NCBI RefSeq assembly: GCF_009208105.1
Contig: NZ_WFKL01000001.1
Coordinates: 4,650,001 to 4,714,000 of the forward strand
From: Rouxiella sp. S1S-2
Lineage (GTDB): Bacteria > Pseudomonadota > Gammaproteobacteria > Enterobacterales > Enterobacteriaceae
Direction of reading: 5' to 3'
DNA: 64,000 nucleotides
The stretch's first letter is position 1, and every line of letters begins with the position of its first letter. Of this stretch, positions 58,155 to 64,000 are shown in pieces. The notes under the pieces were generated by a model. That model was not told the origin of the DNA. It made no database searches and saw only the letters and a program-made list of their open reading frames with translations. Made by a program: the position numbers and the translations under genes.

Positions 58155-60752
58155 TTAAAGCGCGGTTTGGAAGATCACACCGTCAGCTTTATCGGTATAT
58201 TCCGACAGCTTGTCGAAGTTCAGATAACGGTAAGTATCTACCGCGGTCTTATCAACCTCAGCCATGTAACCCAGATACTCTTCCGGCGTTGGCAAGCGTC
58301 CCAGCAGGGAAGCGATAGCCGCCAGCTCAGCCGATGCCAGGTAAACGTTGGCGCCGTTACCGAGACGGTTCGGGAAGTTACGGGTCGAGGTTGAAACTAC
58401 GGTTGAACCGTCTGCTACACGCGCCTGGTTACCCATGCACAGTGAACAACCCGGGATCTCGACGCGCGCACCGCTTTTGCCAAAGACGCTGTAATAGCCC
58501 TCTTCAGTTAACTGTGCAGCATCCATTTTGGTCGGCGGTGCAACCCACAGGCGAGTAGGCAGCGCGCCTTTGTGGCTGTCGAGCAACTTACCGGCAGCGC
58601 GGAAGTGACCGATGTTAGTCATGCAAGAACCGATGAACACTTCGTCAATCTTGCTGTTGGCAACGCTCGACAGCAGACGTGCGTCGTCTGGGTCATTCGG
58701 TGCACACAGAATAGGCTCTTTGATTTCGTTCAGGTCGATTTCGATAATCGCGGCGTATTCGGCATCCGCATCGGCTTCGAGCAGCGTTGGATTAGCCAAC
58801 CACTCTTCCATACCGGTGATACGACGCTCGATGGTGCGGCGATCGCCATAACCTTCAGAGATCATCCACTTCAACAGCACGATGTTGGAGCTGAGATACT
58901 CTTTGATTGGTGCCTGATCAAGCTTGATGGTGCAACCTGCGGCAGAACGTTCAGCAGACGCATCCGCCAGTTCAAACGCCTGCTCGACTTTCAGCTCTGG
59001 CAAACCTTCGATTTCAAGAATACGGCCTGAGAACAGGTTTTTCTTACCCTTTTTCTCAACGGTCAAGTGACCTTCTTTAATCGCATAGTAAGGAATGGCA
59101 TGAACCAGGTCACGCAGCGTGATGCCAGGCTGCATTTTACCTTTAAAGCGCACCAGCACGGATTCAGGCATGTCCAACGGCATGACGCCGGTCGCCGCAG
59201 CAAAAGCGACCAGACCAGAACCTGCCGGGAACGAAATACCGATCGGGAAACGGGTGTGGGAGTCGCCGCCGGTGCCTACAGTGTCTGGCAGCAGCATACG
59301 GTTCAACCACGAGTGAATGATGCCGTCGCCCGGACGCAGAGAAACGCCGCCGCGGTTCATAATGAAGTCAGGCAGCGTGTGGTGCGTGGTCACGTCAACC
59401 GGCTTAGGATAAGCGGCGGTATGACAGAATGACTGCATCACGAGATCTGCTGAGAAGCCCAGACACGCCAGGTCTTTCAGTTCATCACGGGTCATTGGAC
59501 CGGTGGTGTCCTGGGAACCGACGGAGGTCATTTTCGGTTCGCAGTATTCGTCAGGACGGATACCTTCAACGCCACAGGCACGACCAACCATTTTCTGTGC
59601 CAGAGAGTAACCTTTAGTGCTTTTGGCAACAGGTTTGGCGATGCGGAATACTTCGCTAGTTGGCAGCTTCAGTGATTCACGTGCCTTGGTGGTTAAACCA
59701 CGGCCGATGATCAATGGAATACGGCCACCGGCGCGCACTTCGTCGAGCAGAACGTCAGTTTTGAGGGCAAAGGTCGCAATAACGGCGTCGGTTTCATGGT
59801 TACGAACTTCACCTTTATACGGATAAATGTCGATAACATCGCCCATATTCAGGTCAGAAACGTCCACTTCAATCGGTAAAGCACCGGCATCTTCCATGGT
59901 GTTAAAGAAGATTGGCGCAATTTTACTGCCTAAAACCACACCGCCACCGCGCTTGTTCGGCACGTAAGGGATGTCGTCGCCCATGTACCAGAGCACAGAG
60001 TTGGTGGCAGACTTACGTGAAGAACCGGTACCTACCACGTCACCGACGTAGGCCAACGGGAAGCCTTTCTTGTTCAGCTCTTCGATTTGTTTGATTGGAC
60101 CGATAGAACCTGGCTGATCGGGAACGATACCTTCACGTTCAATTTTCAGCATCGCCAATGCGTGCAGTGGGATATCAGGACGCGACCAGGCATCAGGCGC
60201 CGGTGATAAATCGTCAGTGTTGGTCTCACCGGTCACTTTGAACACAGTAACGGTAATTTTTTCAGCCAGTTTAGGACGTGCAAGATACCATTCGGCATCG
60301 GCCCATGACTGAAGAATTTGTTTAGCGTAGTTGTTTCCGGCCTTCGCTTTTTCTTCTACATCGTAGAAGTTATCGAACATCAGCAGGGTATGAGACAGTG
60401 CTTTAGCGGCAATCGGCGCCAGCTTTTCAACGTCTAACGCTTCAATCAGCGGATGAATATTGTAGCCACCTTGCATGGTGCCCAACAGTTCAACGGCTTT
60501 CTCAGGAGTGACCAGCGGAGATGTAGTTTCGCCTTTAGCAACGGCTGCCAGGAAGCCAGCTTTGACATAAGCGGCTTCGTCAACGCCCGGTGGTACACGG
60601 TTAATCAGCAGGTCCAGCAGGGTTTCTTCTTCACCTTCAGACGGGTTCTTCAGGGATTCAACCAGTGCGGCCATTTGTGAAGCATCGAGTGGCTTAGGGA
60701 CAATTCCCTCTGCGGCACGCTCGGCTACGTGCTTACGGTATTCTTCTAGCAC
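58155..60752 (-). CDS. acnB: Aconitate hydratase B
   Basis: AcnB is the main TCA-cycle aconitase, isomerising citrate and isocitrate with a [4Fe-4S] cluster; it also hydrates 2-methyl-cis-aconitate and, as apo-protein, binds mRNA. I chose the GTG at 60752: AGGAG lies seven bases upstream and the product [16 protein letters not shown] is 865 residues, the K-12 length. The in-frame ATGs 20 residues earlier lie upstream of that ribosome site. The cluster cysteines are in [11 protein letters not shown] and [10 protein letters not shown]. The AcnB-type HEAT-like N-terminal domain precedes the swivel domain. Confidence 0.97.
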   Translation of the reverse strand: MLEEYRKHVAERAAEGIVPKPLDASQMAALVESLKNPSEGEEETLLDLLINRVPPGVDEAAYVKAGFLAAVAKGETTSPLVTPEKAVELLGTMQGGYNIHPLIEALDVEKLAPIAAKALSHTLLMFDNFYDVEEKAKAGNNYAKQILQSWADAEWYLARPKLAEKITVTVFKVTGETNTDDLSPAPDAWSRPDIPLHALAMLKIEREGIVPDQPGSIGPIKQIEELNKKGFPLAYVGDVVGTGSSRKSATNSVLWYMGDDIPYVPNKRGGGVVLGSKIAPIFFNTMEDAGALPIEVDVSDLNMGDVIDIYPYKGEVRNHETDAVIATFALKTDVLLDEVRAGGRIPLIIGRGLTTKARESLKLPTSEVFRIAKPVAKSTKGYSLAQKMVGRACGVEGIRPDEYCEPKMTSVGSQDTTGPMTRDELKDLACLGFSADLVMQSFCHTAAYPKPVDVTTHHTLPDFIMNRGGVSLRPGDGIIHSWLNRMLLPDTVGTGGDSHTRFPIGISFPAGSGLVAFAAATGVMPLDMPESVLVRFKGKMQPGITLRDLVHAIPYYAIKEGHLTVEKKGKKNLFSGRILEIEGLPELKVEQAFELADASAERSAAGCTIKLDQAPIKEYLSSNIVLLKWMISEGYGDRRTIERRITGMEEWLANPTLLEADADAEYAAIIEIDLNEIKEPILCAPNDPDDARLLSSVANSKIDEVFIGSCMTNIGHFRAAGKLLDSHKGALPTRLWVAPPTKMDAAQLTEEGYYSVFGKSGARVEIPGCSLCMGNQARVADGSTVVSTSTRNFPNRLGNGANVYLASAELAAIASLLGRLPTPEEYLGYMAEVDKTAVDTYRYLNFDKLSEYTDKADGVIFQTAL

Positions 60753-61255
60753 GACTCTCTCCTCGCTCTCATTGTCATTTATTATATCCAGGCTGGGCCT
60801 GGTTTCCGACATCAATCAGCCATAAACCCTAAAGGGTTACAGCGCCCTGGAAATGGGTTTGAATGTGGTCGATAGCCGGATCACGGCGGGGTTGTCTTTT
60901 ATGAGGCGAAGCGAAACATCCTGAACGCTTAGCGACGACAGTCCCCGGTTGCGCTGTCGCAGCATAGCAGGGTTTAACGCTCTTGTTAATTCGTTCACAA
61001 AAAAGCAACATAAAATATTTGCTGAATCGTTGAGCACAGTGCGATCGTCTGCCTTTCTGTCCCCCTTCGCTATGCCGCATAAACCATAAATTAATAATGG
61101 CTTTTCCGACACTGTTTTTGTCGCCCTTTGGCTTAAAGAGGCCGTGATATTTTCTCTGTCGACTGGATCATAAAACCAACAATTTGGCCTGTGACTTGCA
61201 TAGCTTTTACATGATATCTATGTAATTTTTACCTTTTGATAACCAAGGAAAGAAA
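60753..61255. promoter_or_regulatory. Divergent acnB / gltI-like control region
   Basis: This 503-bp gap has no convincing gene; two small overlapping reverse frames (60829-61112) lack family features. TGAATCGTTGAG (61023-61034) resembles the Cra consensus TGAAWCGNTTHA in 10 of 12 positions, and Cra is known to control acnB in K-12. TTACAT-N7-ATGTAA (61207-61225) is a clean inverted repeat 31 bp before the gltI-like gene and could be its operator. Assignments are inferred. Confidence 0.45.
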
Positions 61256-62152
61256 ATGTCACGCAAGAACATACAGAAAGTCATTCTCTGCTCGGCGCTC
61301 CTTTGCGGATACGCGCAGGCAGAAACGCTCACCGGAACGCTGAAAAAGATCGACGATCAGAATCTGGTTACCGTTGGTTATCGTGAATCAAACGTTCCGT
61401 TCTCTTATAAGGATGACGGCGATAAAGTACTTGGCTACTCCCAGGAATACTCCAACAAAATCGTCGATGCTATTAAAAAACGTTTGAATAAACAGAACAT
61501 TGCCGTGAAGTTTATCTCGATCACGTCACCGAACCGCATCCCACTGCTGCAAAACAACGTTTACGACTTCGAGTGTGGCTCAACCACCAATAACCCTGAA
61601 CGTCAAAAACAGGTCACCTTCTCAAATACTATTTTTATCGTTGGCACTAAGCTGCTGGTGAAGAAAGGTTCAGGGATCCATGATTTCTCTGATTTAAATG
61701 GCAAAACAGTGTCAACCACCGGCGGTACCACCTCAGAAATCCTGCTCAATAAAATGAACAGCGATAAAAAGATGCAGATGCGCATTATCAGTGCGCAGGA
61801 AGGAGGAGCATCCGCATTTCACACGCTGGAAACAGGCCGTGCTTCTGCATTTATGATGGATGATGCCCTGTTGGCAGGTGACCGAGCCAAGGCGCGCAAA
61901 CCGTCAGATTGGGAAATTGTGGGCACGCCTCAGTCCAGAGAGGCCTACGGTTGTATGCTGCGTAAAGACGACCCGCAGTTTGAAAAGCTGGTCGATGACA
62001 CCATTGCCAGCGCACAGACGTCAGGTGAAGCGGCCAAGTGGTTTACCCGCTGGTTTATGCAGCCGGTTCCGCCTAAAAATCTGAATATGGATTTTGCGAT
62101 GTCAGGCGATATGAAGAATCTGTTTGCGCATCCAGATAACAAGGCGCTTTAA
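61256..62152 (+). CDS. Glutamate/aspartate-type periplasmic binding protein, GltI paralogue
   Basis: The 298-residue precursor belongs to the family 3 solute-binding proteins and resembles K-12 GltI throughout (VTVGYRESNVPFSYKDDGDK, FECGSTTNNPERQKQ, SREAYGCMLRKDDPQFEKL). A signal peptide (VILCSALLCGYAQA) is cut at about residue 22. The amino-acid alpha-carboxylate contact Arg and the ECG segment are kept, so acidic amino acids are the likely ligands. No gltJKL permease or ATPase genes follow, so this is a solitary paralogue that must share a transporter or act as a sensor or scavenger. It ends in an intrinsic terminator, and sits where K-12 has yacH. Confidence 0.85.
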   Translation: MSRKNIQKVILCSALLCGYAQAETLTGTLKKIDDQNLVTVGYRESNVPFSYKDDGDKVLGYSQEYSNKIVDAIKKRLNKQNIAVKFISITSPNRIPLLQNNVYDFECGSTTNNPERQKQVTFSNTIFIVGTKLLVKKGSGIHDFSDLNGKTVSTTGGTTSEILLNKMNSDKKMQMRIISAQEGGASAFHTLETGRASAFMMDDALLAGDRAKARKPSDWEIVGTPQSREAYGCMLRKDDPQFEKLVDDTIASAQTSGEAAKWFTRWFMQPVPPKNLNMDFAMSGDMKNLFAHPDNKAL

Positions 62153-62184
62153 GTTCTTTGATTTAATAACCTAAAATTCAGATA

Positions 62185-62214
62185 CAAAAAAACCGTCTCG
62201 AAGACGGTTTTTTT
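62185..62214 (+). terminator. Intrinsic terminator of the gltI-like gene
   Basis: ACCGTCT-CGA-AGACGGT is preceded by A7 and followed by T7. Confidence 0.93.
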
Positions 62215-62473
62215 GCTTCCAGCCAACTGTTAGCGCAGCTGATTGGAATTACTGATATCGATAAAATACGATACAAGTGCTACAACGCAAAAAGAGTATG
62301 CGTCAAAGTGTACAAAAAAACAACTATAAATAGCTGTTTAAAAAAACAGTAGCAGCGTACTCTTCAGTCTGGACCGCTTCGCCGGTTTAGCGACCGGTCA
62401 TCGGGCCTGGAGGCAGCTCATTAACGCTGCGATTCAGGTGCTACAACGCACTTGTTTCACCCCTATTTTCCCG

Positions 62474-62518
62474 ATGAGGTTGAGGTGGTCGTGGTCCGGT
62501 AAAAGGATTGCGCAATGA
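62474..62518 (+). CDS. Tiny leader-like ORF, 14 residues
   Basis: ATG at 62474 encodes MRLRWSWSGKRIAQ and its TGA overlaps the next ATG (62515) as ATGA, the pattern of translational coupling. The open frame extends further upstream without ATG (back to about 62348). I see no family. It may be a leader peptide for the following ORF or chance. The region 62220-62470 before it also has a 13-bp direct repeat (GTGCTACAACGCA at 62277 and 62438) and small hairpins, but no recognised gene. Confidence 0.3.
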   Translation: MRLRWSWSGKRIAQ

Positions 62519-62636
62519 AAAGGATTTCTATTTTTTCCTTATCATTGTACTGGGAAGTGCGCTGAGTTTACTGAATGGCGGATGGTCAATTTCCAACATT
62601 TATCTGAACGTTAACGTCATTAACCAGAACAGCTAA
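62515..62636 (+). CDS. Candidate small membrane protein whose frame breaks at a T6 run
   Basis: The ATG at 62515 has AAGGA seven bases upstream and reads MKRISIF, then stops at 62563-62565. If the T6 run at 62531-62536 were read one base back (or were T7), the frame would continue hydrophobically as FLIIVLGSALSLLNGGW and end at 62636. That gives a 40-residue protein with one membrane helix. A dedicated GC-rich terminator follows within 10 bp, which supports a real gene. The break could be a sequencing error in a homopolymer, a pseudogene mutation, phase variation or -1 frameshifting on TTT. I recognise no family. Confidence 0.35.
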
Positions 62637-62642
62637 GCTACT

Positions 62643-62666
62643 GGCCGCTTCTCGGAGCGGCCTTTT
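62643..62666 (+). terminator. Intrinsic terminator of the small-ORF locus
   Basis: GGCCGCT (62643-62649) pairs with AGCGGCC (62656-62662) around six bases and is followed by TTTT. Confidence 0.8.
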
Positions 62667-62684
62667 AAATGTTGTCATAGCACA

Positions 62685-62715
62685 AATAAAAACGGCCCCT
62701 GTTTAGGAGCCGCTT
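62685..62715 (-). terminator. Intrinsic terminator of lpd
   Basis: On the reverse strand CGGCTCC pairs with GGGGCCG (62693-62699 with 62706-62712, one G-U pair) and is followed by TTTTT. Confidence 0.8.
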
Positions 62716-62735
62716 TGTAACCTAAGAACCAGAAA

Positions 62736-64000
62736 TTACTTTTTCTTGGCTTTAGGATTAGGCAAGTCGGTGATGCTGCCTTCGTAGATTTCAGCTGCCA
62801 GACCCACAGACTCATGCAGAGTTGGGTGAGCGTGGATAGTCAGCGCGATATCTTCAGCGTCGCAACCCATTTCGATAGCCAGACCGATTTCACCCAGCAG
62901 CTCGCCGCCGTTGGTACCCACGATAGCACCGCCAATAACGCGATGAGTTTCTTTATCGAAGATAAGCTTGGTCATACCGTCAGCACAGTCGGAAGCGATG
63001 GCGCGACCGGAAGCAGCCCAAGGGAAGGTCGCCGTTTCGTAGCTGATGCCTTTCTCTTTCGCTTCTTTCTCGGTCAGACCCACCCAGGCAACTTCTGGCT
63101 CAGTGTAGGCGATTGAAGGAATAACCTTCGGATCGAAATAGTGTTTTTTGCCGGAGATAACTTCAGCAGCGACGTGGCCTTCATGCACACCTTTGTGTGC
63201 CAGCATTGGCTGACCCACGATATCGCCGATAGCGAAGATGTGTGGAATGTTGGTACGCATTTGCTTATCAACGTGGATAAAGCCGCGCTCATCAACGTCA
63301 ATACCTGCAGCACCGGCTTCCAGCAGCTTACCGTTAGGTACGCGGCCGATAGCCACCAGCACGGCGTCATAACGCTGTGGTTCAGCTGGCGCTTTTTTGC
63401 CTTCCATCGTGACATAGATACCGTCTTCTTTTGCTTCAACGGCAGTCACTTTGGTTTCCAGCATCAGGTTGAACTGCTTGCTGATTTTCTTGGTAAAGAC
63501 TTTAACAACGTCTTTATCAGCCGCCGGGATCACTTGGTCAAACATCTCGACTACGTCGATTTTTGAACCCAGTGCGTGATACACGGTGCCCATTTCCAGG
63601 CCAATAATACCGCCGCCCATTACCAACAAACGCTCAGGAACCGTTTTCAGCTCCAGCGCATCGGTTGAGTCCCAAACACGTGGGTCATCATGAGGAATAA
63701 ATGGCAGTTTAATTGGACGAGAGCCGGCGGCGATAATTGCGTTATCGAAAGTGATGGTCGTTGGACCATTCTCGCCTTCAACAACCAAAGTATTAGCCCC
63801 AGTGAATTTGCCCAGGCCGTTAACAACTTTGACCTTACGGCCTTTCGCCATACCTGACAGACCACCGGTCAGCTGGTTGATCACCTTCTCTTTCCAGTCA
63901 CGCACTTTATTGATGTCGGTTTTTGGCTCACCGAAAACAATGCCGTGTGCTTCCAAAGACTTAGCTTCAGAAATGACTTTTGCTACGTGCAACAGCGCTT
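62736..64000 (-). CDS. lpd: Dihydrolipoamide dehydrogenase, 3' part only
   Basis: Lpd is the E3 flavoprotein that reoxidises lipoamide in the pyruvate and 2-oxoglutarate dehydrogenases and glycine cleavage. The frame is open to the window edge; the first residues read ALLHVAKVISEAK, which in K-12 directly follow the redox disulfide CIPSK. The FAD Rossmann motif and active cysteines are therefore outside. Inside are the NAD-binding GGGIIGLEMG, the FAD-binding TNIPHIFAIGDIVG, and the C-terminal base HAHPTLHESVG with the His-Glu pair. About 420 residues are present. K-12 also has lpd near acnB. Confidence 0.97.
   Translation of the reverse strand, partial: ALLHVAKVISEAKSLEAHGIVFGEPKTDINKVRDWKEKVINQLTGGLSGMAKGRKVKVVNGLGKFTGANTLVVEGENGPTTITFDNAIIAAGSRPIKLPFIPHDDPRVWDSTDALELKTVPERLLVMGGGIIGLEMGTVYHALGSKIDVVEMFDQVIPAADKDVVKVFTKKISKQFNLMLETKVTAVEAKEDGIYVTMEGKKAPAEPQRYDAVLVAIGRVPNGKLLEAGAAGIDVDERGFIHVDKQMRTNIPHIFAIGDIVGQPMLAHKGVHEGHVAAEVISGKKHYFDPKVIPSIAYTEPEVAWVGLTEKEAKEKGISYETATFPWAASGRAIASDCADGMTKLIFDKETHRVIGGAIVGTNGGELLGEIGLAIEMGCDAEDIALTIHAHPTLHESVGLAAEIYEGSITDLPNPKAKKK

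Noticed and set aside
60753..60815. N-terminal extension of AcnB from in-frame ATGs
   Set aside because: The GTG at 60752 has a strong AGGAG site and gives the exact family length; the extension encodes that site's upstream region.
60829..61112. Two overlapping reverse-strand frames upstream of acnB
   Set aside because: Both lie in the acnB promoter region, overlap one another and resemble no protein.

Overview
This 64 kb window is a chromosomal segment of a gammaproteobacterium of the order Enterobacterales. Almost every gene is a close relative of an Escherichia coli K-12 gene, and long stretches keep the K-12 order (degP-dgt-mtnN-btuF-erpA-clcA-hemL-fhu-mrcB-hrpB-thpR-sfsA-dksA-gluQ-pcnB-folK, then pan, yadGH, can, hpt, cueO, yacC, speED, yacL, acnB, lpd). 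The intergenic repeat after barA and the opgD and qseBC genes between folK and panB point to Yersiniaceae-like genera (Rahnella, Ewingella, Rouxiella, Serratia relatives) rather than Escherichia. That placement is inference. I see no rRNA or tRNA genes, CRISPR arrays, transposases or phage genes.

Layout. (1) 1-14.4 kb: the 3' part of barA, a three-copy palindromic repeat, then a consolidated galactarate/glucarate cluster: a PLP-enzyme gene, garK-garR-garL, divergent garD, gudD-gudX-gudP and the regulator cdaR. In K-12 these genes lie at separate loci; here they bridge the barA and cdaR-degP neighbourhoods. (2) 14.5-23.0 kb: degP with a sigma-E promoter, dgt, mtnN-btuF, erpA, clcA and hemL. 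(3) 23.0-27.4 kb: an AT-rich islet inserted where K-12 has hemL next to fhuB. It carries a 558-residue protein I cannot name, an orphan phosphoglycerate transporter (pgtP) and a small beta-trefoil lectin-like protein, with a perfect FNR-type site. (4) 27.4-33.5 kb: ferrichrome uptake genes fhuA-fhuC-fhuD-fhuB with a Fur box. (5) 33.6-44.0 kb: mrcB, hrpB, thpR, sfsA, dksA, gluQ, pcnB (starting at AUU) and folK. (6) 44.0-50.1 kb: opgD, qseC-qseB and panB-panC-panD. (7) 50.1-64 kb: yadGH, can, hpt, cueO with a textbook CueR-type promoter, yacC-speE-speD, yacL, acnB, a solitary gltI-like binding protein, a tiny-ORF locus, and the 3' part of lpd.

How the genes work together. GudP imports sugar diacids. 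GudD and GarD dehydrate glucarate and galactarate to 5-keto-4-deoxy-D-glucarate, GarL cleaves it to pyruvate and tartronate semialdehyde, GarR reduces the latter to glycerate and GarK phosphorylates it. CdaR senses the diacids, and CRP appears to tie gudP expression to carbon status. The remaining genes cover envelope quality control and peptidoglycan (degP, mrcB, opgD), iron and copper homeostasis (fhu, cueO), and coenzyme, polyamine and central metabolism (panBCD, folK, speED, acnB, lpd).

The least explained parts are the hemL-fhuB islet, the tandem MITE-like repeat after barA, and the tiny-ORF locus upstream of the lpd terminator. Starts were re-chosen from ribosome binding sites and family lengths where the longest open frame was clearly over-extended.
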